A stretch of 64,000 nt of DNA. It comes from Empedobacter tilapiae (GTDB taxonomy: Bacteria > Bacteroidota > Bacteroidia > Flavobacteriales > Weeksellaceae). A program made the position numbers and the translations under genes. Below, piece after piece: positions 26,190 to 35,896 of this stretch. Every line of letters starts with the position of its first letter. The stretch's first letter is position 1. The stretch covers positions 62,001 to 126,000 of the forward strand of contig NZ_SRPE01000002.1 of assembly GCF_004785645.1 (NCBI RefSeq), written 5' to 3'. The notes under the pieces were generated by a model. The model searched no databases. It was given only the letters and a program-made list of their open reading frames with translations, and was not told the origin of the DNA.

Positions 26190-26594
26190 ATGGCTTCAAA
26201 TAACAAAAACAACGATTTTGAAAAGCCCAATGTTGATGAGGAATACCTTATGAACATCATAAGCGGCGATGAGCTTGTAGCTCCACCGAGCAATAACAAA
26301 AAGCAGGATGTACCAAAGGAAACCAAGCCAAGGGAAAAAGCCCGTAACAGTTCATCAAAAAAAGTGGACTATGAGGAAACGTTTTTGGTCAATCGGTTTC
26401 CATCGGGGCGTAACGGCAAGGTCGTTTACATACGCCCTGAATACCACGAAAGATTGCTCCGCATCGTTCAACTGACAAGGGAGGAAAGAACAACGCTCTA
26501 CTCTTACATTGACAACATTCTCGAACATCATTTCAGGGAGTACGGTGAAGATATTACCGATTATTTCAACGAACATTTTAAACCTATTCTATAA
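26190..26594 (+). CDS. traB: TraB, DUF3408 family protein
   Basis: 134 residues. A charged disordered N-terminal half (NNKKQDVPKETKPREKARN) and a C-terminal half with YIRPEYHERLLRIVQLTREERTTLYSYIDNILEHHF, the DUF3408 pattern: a ribbon-helix-helix-like fold in Bacteroidetes conjugation proteins. Function unknown; DNA binding with TraA is possible. Lies between traA and traD in the same transcript (12 and 3 bp gaps). Confidence 0.8.
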   Translation: MASNNKNNDFEKPNVDEEYLMNIISGDELVAPPSNNKKQDVPKETKPREKARNSSSKKVDYEETFLVNRFPSGRNGKVVYIRPEYHERLLRIVQLTREERTTLYSYIDNILEHHFREYGEDITDYFNEHFKPIL

Positions 26595-26597
26595 GCT

Positions 26598-27233
26598 ATG
26601 GAAATAGTAATTGTGATATGCCTACTCATAGTCATTGTCCTGCTATTGCAGGATAAAATTGTAATTCATAAAAGGTCGAAACAAGACCCTCCGCATAAAA
26701 AAGTCAACCCGAACTTACCCGATATTATGGGACAGCCCAAACCTATAGAACGCCTTTCAGTGCCAAACACTACCACTGAACGCCAAATTCAGGAAAACGA
26801 AATAAACCCTGCTAATTTAGACATTGAATACGACGAAAATGAAAACGTAAGTGTTCAAATTCCGCAGGAAGAGCTGGACGAAGTTTTCAGAAATATGCCT
26901 GATTTGGAGGAAGAGGAAGAAGAATGGAACAGGTACGGAATGTCTGGTGGTGATAACGGTTTTGCCCAAGGGGTTACCTTTGAAGAACTAAGCTCCGTGG
27001 GGATGTTGCTCCAAAAAGAAGAATTGGAACCAGCCCAAAAGGAAACAGCGATAGCCATAGTTCAAAAAATACAGGGAACCGAATTATTCAGCCTATTGGA
27101 AAATTCTATGGAAGATGCTTCCCGAAAAATAGCCGAGCTTTTGGATAGCACCCTTTCATCTGAAACGGAAGCCGGTTCTTCCACTTTGCGGAAAAGTGAT
27201 TTGAGTGATTTTGACATTGGGGAGTTTGTTTAG
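26598..27233 (+). CDS. traD: TraD-like conjugation protein with N-terminal membrane helix
   Basis: 211 residues. A single hydrophobic N-terminal helix (MEIVIVICLLIVIVLLLQDK) is followed by an acidic disordered region (PDLEEEEEEWNRYG) and a helical C-terminal part (LQKEELEPAQKETAIAIVQKIQG). This layout matches the protein called TraD in Bacteroidetes elements. Its stop codon lies in the loop of a terminator hairpin, so the traA-B-D transcript is likely to end here instead of entering traE. Confidence 0.75.
   Translation: MEIVIVICLLIVIVLLLQDKIVIHKRSKQDPPHKKVNPNLPDIMGQPKPIERLSVPNTTTERQIQENEINPANLDIEYDENENVSVQIPQEELDEVFRNMPDLEEEEEEWNRYGMSGGDNGFAQGVTFEELSSVGMLLQKEELEPAQKETAIAIVQKIQGTELFSLLENSMEDASRKIAELLDSTLSSETEAGSSTLRKSDLSDFDIGEFV
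26762..26793 (+). repeat. 20-bp-period repeat element, copy C (inside traD)
   Basis: GCCAAACACTACC, four bases, AACGCCA, then a degenerate second unit. It aligns without gaps to copies A, B and E although it lies in coding sequence of the disordered part of traD. Confidence 0.55.
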
Positions 27234-27256
27234 GCAAACTCCCCTTTCTTATTTTT
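27219..27256 (+). terminator. Rho-independent terminator after traD
   Basis: GGGGAGTTTG (27219-27228) pairs perfectly with CAAACTCCCC (27235-27244), loop of six bases holding the traD stop, followed by a T-rich run TTTCTTATTTTTT. Confidence 0.85.
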
Positions 27257-27902
27257 TCTGTTCTAAAAATTCTTCGTAGGTTATTGATTTAGCATAGACA
27301 GGAATGTCATCAGAATTGCTCAACCAAGAATAATCAGCATCTATTTCTATATCAAATTTTGACGGAACAGTAATGAAAGTTAATTGTTCATATTCTTCTA
27401 TTTCTAAAGGAAAGAAAGCACCACCAGGTTCTGAATGTAGAAAAAAATCGCCTTGCAAGGCACCACAATGTTCACAATGATTTGCCCAATAACTACTTTC
27501 CGCCGTTTTAGAATACGCAATTTTATAATTTGGAAATAATTTATTGATTTTGCCTACAAGTTCATTTTCGATGAATACTGGCATACTAAAAAAAGACCAT
27601 CCATCGGCTCGAAACCATTTTTCATCCTCATTTTCGTCAGTATTCAAATAATAAAAATTATTTGAAGCTAAGGAAATGACAGCAGTTTTGTTTGCACATT
27701 TATAGCAATCACTACTATTTAAAGCAATTGATACGGGCGATTTTATAATAACCGATACTTTTGATTTGTTTATCCATTGTTGGAAATCATTAATATCCTT
27801 ATGGTCAGGAACAAACCACGTTTTTTGTTCTACATCCCAAAAAGCACCTTTTGATTTGGCAATGTCTTTATCGCTGTAGGGTACATTTATTTTTAATGGC
27901 AT
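27249..27902 (-). CDS. DUF5710-domain protein, third gene of the Gabija-type operon
   Basis: 217 residues. The first 45 residues are a DUF5710 unit: INVPYSDKDIAKSKGAFWDVEQKTWFVP, a small domain found in topoisomerase-, primase- and DNA-repair-associated proteins. After it come four cysteines in two pairs, CYKCANK (near 66) and HCEHCGALQG (near 146), which could form a zinc site. 14 bp downstream of the helicase gene and in the same direction. Not part of described two-gene Gabija systems; it may be a regulator, an accessory effector or a passenger. Confidence 0.7.
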   Translation of the reverse strand: MPLKINVPYSDKDIAKSKGAFWDVEQKTWFVPDHKDINDFQQWINKSKVSVIIKSPVSIALNSSDCYKCANKTAVISLASNNFYYLNTDENEDEKWFRADGWSFFSMPVFIENELVGKINKLFPNYKIAYSKTAESSYWANHCEHCGALQGDFFLHSEPGGAFFPLEIEEYEQLTFITVPSKFDIEIDADYSWLSNSDDIPVYAKSITYEEFLEQKK

Positions 27903-27916
27903 CGTAATTTATTTTT

Positions 27917-29746
27917 TTAATGGCTCAATCCATCCCCCTCAAATTTTTGGAAAGAATAATCATAGGCATATTCAAGCAAATGTGAAGTTGGAGGCTTTCC
28001 ATCTGGCGCATAAAACTTATGAACATTTCTATTTTTTTCAGAAATAAGATGTAAATTTTTTCTTGCTCTCGAAGCTAATACATACAAGAGTTTCTTTGAA
28101 TTTTCAATACCATTATTATCATTAAAATGAGGAACATAACCGTCCAATAAGCCAAAGCCAATAACTGCATCGTATTCTTCACCTTTAGTTCCGTGTATTG
28201 TGGAAACAGTAATTCCATCTCGTTGTCTGAATACTTTTCTGAAATTTTCAATATCCCCTATGTATGGATTTCCTTCATCAATCAGTCTCTGAATTCTACT
28301 TTCCGAACTTGTAAAAAATGAATTAAAATGTTCATCTAACAAGGGAAAATTGGGCAGTACAATTTTTAACTTTTCACAAATCTGATTAAAGAAAATTTTT
28401 AAATAAGTTAAACCGTCTGTCTCGTTTATCTCAAAAGAATTACAAATTCTCAAAAATTCTTTACTACTTATATTTAAAACATCAACTCCTGTACTATCTA
28501 GTTCATTTAATATTTCTTTACTCCACCTTAACCTTCTTACGTACATAAATGGAGAAGGTTCTGTCAATGCAACTCTTGAAACTTTGAACCAAAAATTATC
28601 AATATCCCGAGAAAACGGAGCCATCCCTGGTCCGTCAAAACTGAAATCAGGAAGTCTGATGATAAGTTTTCTTGTAATGCTTGCGATATGTACCCATTGT
28701 GGGGCAGTGATGCATATTTCGTTTGGGCTAATTCCAGCTGTTTCTACATTGTACAAAATTAACTGAGCTAATTCTTCAATTAAATCATCTACTGAGACAA
28801 CTGAATTGAATGTAATTGTACTGGGGTAATCTTTTCCATTGCCAAATGCAATAATTGGAGTTTCAAAAGTTTTATAATAATCAAAATAGCTGATGATAGC
28901 CGACGATGATCTATAATTTTTATCTAAGCTTAGTGGTGTCAATTCAAAGCCTAATAATTTTTCTAATTCATCTTTAGGCATTGGGAAGCCTCCCAGCGAG
29001 TCGTAAATAGATTGGTTTGGGTCGCCAACAATAAGTGTTTTTGAATTCCCTTTGCTTACGCTTAATATTATAGATATGATGTGATACTGTATTTCCTTAG
29101 TATCCTGATACTCATCAATTAAAATAAAAGGGAATAATTTGGATAGAATATTTGCTACAACTGGTTTTGATTTGAGTATTTCATAAGCGTAAAACAAAAT
29201 TTGTTCAAAATCAATCTGTCGATTTTTTTCAAGGATTGCAAAATATTCCCCAAGAATTTTTTGTAATGAATTATGTTTTTTTGTATCTAGACAAGTCAAA
29301 TAGAAATTATCAGTTTTGGCAAGGATGCCACAATCATAATAGGTTATTTTCTCTTTTTTATAGGGTTCGCATAGTTCTGTTAAAATCTTCTCACTGTCAA
29401 AAGAATTGATAACTTTAAAACCATTCTTCAAACGTTCAGAATACAAATGATAAGGTTTTAAAATCCATTCCATACAAAATGAATGAATAGTGCCAATCCA
29501 TAATTGTGTCGTATCAACACCTAATAACTCAACACGCTCCTTTATCTCATCGGAAGCCCTATTAGTATAGGTTATGGCTATAACGAATTCCTTGTCTGAT
29601 TTCAACCTGCTTAACTCATAAGCAATTTTGAATGTAAGGGTTCTCGTTTTACCGCTTCCGGGACAAGCGATAAGAAGAACGCTGTTATCTTCAAGAATTG
29701 CATCCTCCTGTTCTTTATTTATACTGTCTTTCTCCCAAATAAACAT
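27917..29746 (-). CDS. gajB: UvrD/Rep-like superfamily 1 helicase, GajB-like
   Basis: 609 residues. Motifs in order: Walker A ACPGSGKTRT (27-36), TYTNRASDEI, motif II LIDEYQDTKE (about 209-218), motif III GDPNQSIYDSLGG, and motif V/VI VSTIHGTKGEEYDAVIGFG and LLYVLASRARKNL. Directly after the OLD nuclease gene (2 bp). An OLD-family nuclease paired with a UvrD-like helicase is the definition of Gabija, an anti-phage system in which GajB activates or co-acts with the GajA nuclease after nucleotide depletion. This protein is longer than the B. cereus GajB (about 500 residues). Confidence 0.82.
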   Translation of the reverse strand: MFIWEKDSINKEQEDAILEDNSVLLIACPGSGKTRTLTFKIAYELSRLKSDKEFVIAITYTNRASDEIKERVELLGVDTTQLWIGTIHSFCMEWILKPYHLYSERLKNGFKVINSFDSEKILTELCEPYKKEKITYYDCGILAKTDNFYLTCLDTKKHNSLQKILGEYFAILEKNRQIDFEQILFYAYEILKSKPVVANILSKLFPFILIDEYQDTKEIQYHIISIILSVSKGNSKTLIVGDPNQSIYDSLGGFPMPKDELEKLLGFELTPLSLDKNYRSSSAIISYFDYYKTFETPIIAFGNGKDYPSTITFNSVVSVDDLIEELAQLILYNVETAGISPNEICITAPQWVHIASITRKLIIRLPDFSFDGPGMAPFSRDIDNFWFKVSRVALTEPSPFMYVRRLRWSKEILNELDSTGVDVLNISSKEFLRICNSFEINETDGLTYLKIFFNQICEKLKIVLPNFPLLDEHFNSFFTSSESRIQRLIDEGNPYIGDIENFRKVFRQRDGITVSTIHGTKGEEYDAVIGFGLLDGYVPHFNDNNGIENSKKLLYVLASRARKNLHLISEKNRNVHKFYAPDGKPPTSHLLEYAYDYSFQKFEGDGLSH

Positions 29747-29748
29747 AA

Positions 29749-31890
29749 CTACTTCAGTTTATCTATTAGCGTTAATATTTGGTCGTCTGGTAGTACAAGG
29801 TCAAAGTCAAAAGCTAAGTCTTCCAATTTATTTGTTCCATTTCTATATTTTAAAAGTTCCACATTACAACTTGTAAAATCTATTGTATCATCATTTTCAA
29901 AATACTTATTCATTCTATACTGGATAATGTCAGCAACAATATTTGAGGAATAGGTTTCTTTTGCAAAAAGGATAGCATCAAGAATGTAAGCTGGAATTTC
30001 AGTCTTATAAGAAATATGTTTGCCAAGCATAATTGCAAACCAGCCCTTACCTTCCTGTTTTGCCATTGTAAGCACTCGTTTTCCATAAACAGCAACATCA
30101 GGATTTTCAATATCTTCTTTAGCAAGTTCTCTTGTTGGTGGATCGATATAAACTTTATCAATAATTGCTAATATTTCATCTTCATTTCCTTCTGAAAGAA
30201 AATCTATTTCAAATGTATAATCAGCATAAAATGCTTTTAACCAATCGTTTCCAGCCTCAAAAGCATCTAACTTAGCTTTACGCTCTAAACCTTTTTGTTT
30301 AGATGCTTCAACTTTTTTCTTATACTTTTTTAATCGTTCACTATCATCATCATTAATTGTGGTATCACAAATAGCATCATCTAAATCAGTAAGAATAGCA
30401 CATTTCCTTTGTATCCTGTCATTATGGAAAAGTTGCGCAACATTTTCAAACCCTGTGCTTCTAATGTTTATCAAACTTATTCCTAACTCGTCCAAGCTTA
30501 TCCCAAAAACGTTCTTCACCATAATTGGTATTAAAATTTCTTCGGCGTCACCCTCTACCAAAATCACACCTTTAGCAAAGAGCAAATTGGTTCTTACAGC
30601 ATCCAAGTAACGTTGTACCTGATTGATGTTTTCTGCACCTAAGCCTGTAGAAGGCTGATAAACCTCTGCAAAATTTAATTTTTTAGCTAAGATGTTTATA
30701 TTTTCCACATTACTAACTTCAGATATTTGAGTAGAATGGGTTGAATATATTATTTGAGTATCACCATAATCTAATTTATCGAACAATGTTTTCTGAATGT
30801 GATTATGGATATGAGCCTCTGGCTCCTCTATAATTAAGAAATTTGCGAAAGTATCTTTTGATTTTCGATATTTAAATTCCAAAAGTTTTAAGGTCAGAAA
30901 AATAAGATTAGCACCTCCTAAGCTTAATTCGTGGATACCGCCTTCATATTCTTCTCCTGGTTCTCCAATAAATAATTTCAAGGATTGGAGCAGTTTTTCT
31001 GCTTCATCAGGAACACTGGATTTTATAGATAAGGACGAGGGAGAATAGGTAAGGCCAACAGCATCTTGAATTGTAGTTTTAATATCATCACGGATAGTCT
31101 GTACATCTGGAAGTGCTTCAATGCTTTCATTTAATTCTTTTACTAAATCGCTTATAGGCTGGTAATCAGCATCTTTTATTTCGCCACTTTTATTTTTTAA
31201 AAGGGTGAGTAACGGATTGGTTCTGTTATTATGGAAATCACTTACAACATCTCTTAGTGCCTGTATAAAAGTAAATGAAACTTCTTTTGCAACAGATAAT
31301 TGATGAGGGATTTTGGAACCAAATTTTGAGGCATCGATAGTAGAAGGAAAAATGACATTTTCAAAATCACCTACAAGTTCTTTGTACACTTCAGGGTCGT
31401 TAAAATCCGCTGTGCTCTTCCCTGTGAAAAACGTTTCATAATTATCTAAAATATTAATATCATCAAGTATAGCTTGTAATCCTGCTTTGTCGCCTTCAGC
31501 TAACTCAGAAAGTTTTTGTCTGATGTCTGCTTTTGGGCGAAAAAAAAGATTGTAAGTAGCTTTTTCTACATAGTCTGCTTCGGCAATACCGGTTCCGTGT
31601 ATGAATAATGATTGAATGGCTTCTTCATCATTTAGTTCATCAAATTCAATACTGATAATAATCCAATGACCTTTCCATCTTCCTTTGTCTAAAGTTCTAT
31701 TAAAATCACCTTCAGTTAGTTTATAGGCAAACTGTAGAGAAGCATCTTCCAAAAGTAGTCTTATTGCTTTAAAAACGTTGGTTTTTCCTGAACCATTTTC
31801 ACCTATAACGGTGTTTATTCCTTTATTGAAATTAAAATATGCGTTTGCAAAATTCCTATAATTGACAAGGCTGACTTTAGATATATACAT
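29749..31890 (-). CDS. gajA: OLD family ATP-dependent endonuclease, GajA-like
   Basis: 713 residues. An ABC-type ATPase comes first: Walker A GENGSGKTN (30-38) near the start and Walker B LIIEEPEAHIHNHIQ near 345-360. The TOPRIM nuclease domain follows: the metal-binding glutamate in GVILVEGDAEEILIP (about 440-455) and the DxD motif AILTDLDDAI (about 497). This is the class 2 OLD arrangement found in GajA. The downstream helicase makes a Gabija assignment the most likely. The operon lies between traD and traE, is more A+T-rich than the tra genes and runs against them, so it was probably inserted as a unit. Confidence 0.82.
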   Translation of the reverse strand: MYISKVSLVNYRNFANAYFNFNKGINTVIGENGSGKTNVFKAIRLLLEDASLQFAYKLTEGDFNRTLDKGRWKGHWIIISIEFDELNDEEAIQSLFIHGTGIAEADYVEKATYNLFFRPKADIRQKLSELAEGDKAGLQAILDDINILDNYETFFTGKSTADFNDPEVYKELVGDFENVIFPSTIDASKFGSKIPHQLSVAKEVSFTFIQALRDVVSDFHNNRTNPLLTLLKNKSGEIKDADYQPISDLVKELNESIEALPDVQTIRDDIKTTIQDAVGLTYSPSSLSIKSSVPDEAEKLLQSLKLFIGEPGEEYEGGIHELSLGGANLIFLTLKLLEFKYRKSKDTFANFLIIEEPEAHIHNHIQKTLFDKLDYGDTQIIYSTHSTQISEVSNVENINILAKKLNFAEVYQPSTGLGAENINQVQRYLDAVRTNLLFAKGVILVEGDAEEILIPIMVKNVFGISLDELGISLINIRSTGFENVAQLFHNDRIQRKCAILTDLDDAICDTTINDDDSERLKKYKKKVEASKQKGLERKAKLDAFEAGNDWLKAFYADYTFEIDFLSEGNEDEILAIIDKVYIDPPTRELAKEDIENPDVAVYGKRVLTMAKQEGKGWFAIMLGKHISYKTEIPAYILDAILFAKETYSSNIVADIIQYRMNKYFENDDTIDFTSCNVELLKYRNGTNKLEDLAFDFDLVLPDDQILTLIDKLK

Positions 31891-31947
31891 TTAAAAATTG
31901 CGTTTTAAAATTTAGATTTTCAAAACAACTAATATAATACTTTTCTC

Positions 31948-31992
31948 TGTTCTGGTTGCCACTCACCGCCAAACAATTCCTCTGACTGCCAC
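31948..31992 (+). repeat. 20-bp-period repeat element, copy D (before traE)
   Basis: GCCAAACAATTCC at 31968-31980 with partial units 20 bp before (ending TTGCC at 31960) and 20 bp after (GCCAC at 31988). After the last unit, CTTTCTTATA resembles the ATTCTTATA that follows copy A. The whole 31891-32081 gap has no gene and is the likely traE promoter region. Confidence 0.5.
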
Positions 31993-32081
31993 TTTCTTAT
32001 AACGTCTTCATTTCTGAAACACCTTTGTCCCGAAAGCCTGCAAGGTGCGGGATAACAATAACAAATTAATGTGTTTCAATT

Positions 32082-32387
32082 ATGGAAAAACAGAGAAAAA
32101 AAGTTTTGCTGGCAGCCGTGACTATGCTGTCAGGAATTGGTGCTTTCGCACAGGGAAACGGTACAGCAGGTATCAACGAGGCTACCCAAATGGTAACCTC
32201 TTATTTCGACCCAGCAACCCAATTAATTTACGCCATCGGTGCGGTCGTCGGGTTAATCGGAGGTGTTAAGGTGTACAATAAATTCAGCTCAGGCGACCCC
32301 GACACATCGAAGACTGCGGCAAGCTGGTTCGGTGCGTGTATCTTCTTAATCGTAGCGGCTACCATCCTGCGTTCATTCTTCCTTTAA
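32082..32387 (+). CDS. traE: TraE, DUF4134 family
   Basis: 101 residues: a signal-like first helix ending GAFAQ, then two transmembrane helices and GVKVYNKFSSGDPDTSKTAASWFGACIF, which is typical of DUF4134. Small size and two helices resemble VirB2-type pilins, a suggested equivalence. First gene of the main type IV secretion operon; 12 bp to traF. Confidence 0.85.
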   Translation: MEKQRKKVLLAAVTMLSGIGAFAQGNGTAGINEATQMVTSYFDPATQLIYAIGAVVGLIGGVKVYNKFSSGDPDTSKTAASWFGACIFLIVAATILRSFFL

Positions 32388-32398
32388 TCCTTTGCTTT

Positions 32399-32731
32399 AT
32401 GAACAGTTACAACATAAACAAAGGCATTGGAAGGACGGTGGAATTTAAGGGTCTGAAAGCGCAATACCTGTTCATTTTCGCTGGCGGACTACTCGGTACA
32501 CTCATCTTCGTGATGATACTATATATGACTGGCGTAAACTCTTACATCTGCCTTTTTCTCGGAGCAGGCGGTGCTTCGCTGATTGTGTGGCAGACCTTTT
32601 CACTGAACAGGAAATATGGCGAACACGGATTAATGAAGATAGCCGCTAATAAAAGGCATCCTCGATACATCATCTGTCGCAAGCCTGTACACCTCTATTT
32701 AAAATTCACATCTAAACAGAATGCAGTATGA
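32399..32731 (+). CDS. traF: TraF, DUF4133 family
   Basis: 110 residues starting at ATG 32399 (an upstream in-frame start at 32336 lies inside traE and is rejected). NINKGIGRTVEFKGLKAQY followed by two transmembrane helices is the DUF4133 pattern, equivalent in size and place to VirB3. The stop overlaps the traG start by 4 bp, as VirB3 and VirB4 genes often do. Confidence 0.85.
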   Translation: MNSYNINKGIGRTVEFKGLKAQYLFIFAGGLLGTLIFVMILYMTGVNSYICLFLGAGGASLIVWQTFSLNRKYGEHGLMKIAANKRHPRYIICRKPVHLYLKFTSKQNAV

Positions 32732-35232
32732 GAAATGTATCTAAAACAACAACGCTGGAAAATAAATTTCCTTTATTGGCGGTGGAAAACAACTGCATTC
32801 TTTCCAAAGATGCAGATATTACCGCCTGCTTTGAGGTTCGTTTGCCGGAACTGTTTACTGTAGCTTCTGCGGAATATGAAGCCATTCATTCCGCCTGGCA
32901 TAAGGCTATCAAGACCTTGCCTGATTTTACAGTTATTCACAAACAGGATTGGTATATTAAGGAAAGCTATACGCCCAATTTGGCAATCGAAGACCAGAGC
33001 TTTTTATCGAAGTCTTACCAACGTCATTTTAATGAGCGACCGTTCCTAAACCATTACTGCTACCTCTTTTTAACCAAGACAACTAAAGAGCGTATGCGTA
33101 TGCAAAGTAATTTTTCATCGCTTTGCAAAGGTTCGCTGATACCAAAGGAAATCAGGAACAAGGAAACGATACACCGCTTTATGGAAGCGGTGGCACAGTT
33201 TGAACGTATCTTAAACGATAGCGGTTTCATAACCCTGAAACGTCTTACCGAAGATGACATTATCGGAACGGACGAAAAACAGGGATTATTGGAACAGTAC
33301 CTTACGCTATCAAGGGAAGCTGGAACACCGATGCAGGACATCGCTCTCGGAACGGAAGAAGTCCGTATCGGGAACAAAAGGTTGAGCCTGCACACCTTGT
33401 CCGATACTGACGATTTACCCGGAACGGTATCGGCTGATACCCGTTTTGAAAAGCTATCTACCGACCGAAGTGATTGCCGTTTGTCATTCGCCGCACCTGT
33501 GGGCTTGTTGTTAAACTGCAACCACATTTACAACCAATATTTGTTTTTGGATAACAGCGAAGCCAATCTACAAAAGTTTGAGAAGTCCGCAAGGAATATG
33601 CACTCACTGGCTCGTTACAGTCGTGCCAACCAAATCAACAAAGAGTGGATAGAAAAGTACCTAAACGAAGCCCACAGTTTTGGGCTATCTTCTGTTCGTG
33701 CTCACTTCAACATTATGACGTGGTCGGATGATGCGGCAGAACTGAAACAGCTAAAAAATGATTGTGGTAGTGCTTTAGCATTGATGGAATGTAAACCCAG
33801 ACACAACACTACCGATGTAGCAACATTGTACTGGGCAGGAATACCGGGTAATGCAGGTGATTTTCCCGCAGAGGAAAGTTTTTACACCTTTATCGAACCT
33901 GCATTATGCTTCTTCACGGAAGAAACCAATTACCACAATTCGCCTTCGCCATTCGGTATCAAAATGGCTGACCGCCTGACCGGAAAGCCTATCCATTTGG
34001 ATATATCGGATTTGCCTATGAAGCGTGGCATAATCACAAACCGGAACAAGTTTATACTCGGTCCATCGGGAAGTGGTAAATCGTTCTTCACAAACCATAT
34101 GGTTAGGCAGTATTACGAGCAAGGCGCTCACGTTTTGCTTGTGGACACCGGAAATTCTTATCAAGGTTTGTGCGAACTCATTAAAGGTAAAACCAAAGGC
34201 GAAGACGGTGTTTACTTTACTTATACAGAAGACAACCCAATTGCCTTTAATCCTTTCTATACCGATGATGGCGTATTCGATATTGAGAAGCGTGAAAGTA
34301 TCAAGACTTTGATACTGACACTCTGGAAACGTGATGATGAACCACCAACCCGTTCAGAAGAAGTAGCATTATCGAATGCTGTATCAGGCTATATCGAGCG
34401 CATCAAACAGGAAGATATTTATCCATCATTCAATGGCTTCTATGAGTATGTAAAAGGCGATTACCGCAAGGTACTCGAAGAAAAACAGGTAAGGGAAAAA
34501 GACTTTGACATTGCCAATTTCCTTAACGTACTCGAACCCTACTACAAGGGCGGTGAGTATGATTATTTGCTCAATTCCGATAAGCAGTTAGACCTGCTTT
34601 CCAAACGCTTTATTGTCTTTGAAATTGATGCGATAAAAGACCATAAAATCCTCTTTCCCATAGTTACCATTATCATTATGGAAGTCTTCATTAACAAGAT
34701 GCGTAGGCTGAAAGGTATTCGCAAACTCATCTTAATTGAAGAGGCTTGGAAAGCGATTGCCAAAGAAGGAATGGCAGAATACATCAAGTATCTCTTTAAG
34801 ACCGTCCGCAAATTCTTCGGAGAAGCGATTGTCGTAACGCAAGAGGTCGATGATATTATCCAATCGCCTATCGTCAAAGAAAGTATCATCAATAACTCTG
34901 ACTGTAAAATCCTTTTAGACCAACGAAAGTATATGAACAAGTTTGATGATATACAGGCGATGTTGGGGCTTACAGATAAGGAAAAAGGGCAGGTACTTTC
35001 TATCAATATGAACAACGATGCAAGCCGACTTTACAAAGAGGTTTGGATAGGCTTAGGTGGTACGCACTCGGCAGTCTATGCCACCGAAGTTAGTTTGGAG
35101 GAATACCTTGCTTACACCACCGAAGAAACCGAAAAAATGGAAGTGATGCAGCTTGCTGCTGAACTGGACGGCAATGTAGAACTCGCCATCAAGCATATCG
35201 CAATGCAAAGGCGGGACAAAGTAAATCAATAG
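32728..35232 (+). CDS. traG: TraG, VirB4-type conjugation ATPase
   Basis: 834 residues. The C-terminal ATPase half has Walker A GPSGSGKSFFTNHMV (about 445-459), Walker B LILIEEAWKAIAKEG (about 667-681) and the VTQEVDDI segment following; the N-terminal half is the VirB4 interaction domain. It supplies energy for building the channel. It is the signature protein of the Bacteroidetes T4SS and spans the usual length. TraH, present next in CTnDOT, is absent: traI follows after 29 bp. Confidence 0.95.
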   Translation: MRNVSKTTTLENKFPLLAVENNCILSKDADITACFEVRLPELFTVASAEYEAIHSAWHKAIKTLPDFTVIHKQDWYIKESYTPNLAIEDQSFLSKSYQRHFNERPFLNHYCYLFLTKTTKERMRMQSNFSSLCKGSLIPKEIRNKETIHRFMEAVAQFERILNDSGFITLKRLTEDDIIGTDEKQGLLEQYLTLSREAGTPMQDIALGTEEVRIGNKRLSLHTLSDTDDLPGTVSADTRFEKLSTDRSDCRLSFAAPVGLLLNCNHIYNQYLFLDNSEANLQKFEKSARNMHSLARYSRANQINKEWIEKYLNEAHSFGLSSVRAHFNIMTWSDDAAELKQLKNDCGSALALMECKPRHNTTDVATLYWAGIPGNAGDFPAEESFYTFIEPALCFFTEETNYHNSPSPFGIKMADRLTGKPIHLDISDLPMKRGIITNRNKFILGPSGSGKSFFTNHMVRQYYEQGAHVLLVDTGNSYQGLCELIKGKTKGEDGVYFTYTEDNPIAFNPFYTDDGVFDIEKRESIKTLILTLWKRDDEPPTRSEEVALSNAVSGYIERIKQEDIYPSFNGFYEYVKGDYRKVLEEKQVREKDFDIANFLNVLEPYYKGGEYDYLLNSDKQLDLLSKRFIVFEIDAIKDHKILFPIVTIIIMEVFINKMRRLKGIRKLILIEEAWKAIAKEGMAEYIKYLFKTVRKFFGEAIVVTQEVDDIIQSPIVKESIINNSDCKILLDQRKYMNKFDDIQAMLGLTDKEKGQVLSINMNNDASRLYKEVWIGLGGTHSAVYATEVSLEEYLAYTTEETEKMEVMQLAAELDGNVELAIKHIAMQRRDKVNQ

Positions 35233-35261
35233 TCAATTAACAATTTAAAAATTCAGAAACA

Positions 35262-35894
35262 ATGAAAAAAGTATTGTATCTGGTGTGTACGGCACTAATG
35301 CTCGCCGTAGCACCATCAGCGAAAGCTCAATTTGTAGTAACTGACCCTGCAAATCTGGCATCAGGAATTATCAACAGTGCGAACGAAATCATACAGACTT
35401 CTTCCACCGTGAGCAATGTCGTAAAGAACTTCAACGAAGTGAAAAAAGTGTACGATCAGGGCAAGGAATATTACGACAAGCTAAAAGCTATCAACAACCT
35501 TGTGAAAGATGCCCGTAAAGTACAGCAAACCGTATTGTTGGTAGGCGATGTGTCCGAAATATATGTTCAGAACTTTGGAAAAATGATGAACGATCCCAAT
35601 TTCACACCACAGGAATTGGTTGCAATCGGCAATGGTTATTCGGCACTGCTCAATGAAAGTACCGAACTGCTGAAAGAATTGAAGCAAATTATAACCTCTT
35701 CAAGCCTTTCGCTAAACGACAAAGAGCGTATGGATATTATTGATCGTGTGTACAAAGAGGTAAAGGATTACCACAGCCTTGTACGCTACTACACTAATAA
35801 GAACATTTCTGTAAGCTACCTAAGAGCGAAAAAGAAAAACGACGCACAGAGAGTTCTTGAACTCTATGGAACTTCTAACCAAAAATACTGGTAA
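35262..35894 (+). CDS. traI: TraI, DUF4141 family
   Basis: 210 residues with signal peptide (LVCTALMLAVAPSAKAQ) and long helices. FVVTDPANLASGIINSANEIIQTSSTVSNVVKNFNEVKKVYDQG matches DUF4141. Secreted helical VirB5-like position in the operon, just before the VirB6-like TraJ. Start ATG 35262 is preceded by an A-rich region. Confidence 0.85.
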   Translation: MKKVLYLVCTALMLAVAPSAKAQFVVTDPANLASGIINSANEIIQTSSTVSNVVKNFNEVKKVYDQGKEYYDKLKAINNLVKDARKVQQTVLLVGDVSEIYVQNFGKMMNDPNFTPQELVAIGNGYSALLNESTELLKELKQIITSSSLSLNDKERMDIIDRVYKEVKDYHSLVRYYTNKNISVSYLRAKKKNDAQRVLELYGTSNQKYW

Positions 35895-35896
35895 AA

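Noticed and set aside
27917-31890. PARIS system
   Set aside because: The partner of the OLD-like protein is a UvrD helicase, not AriB; Gabija fits better.
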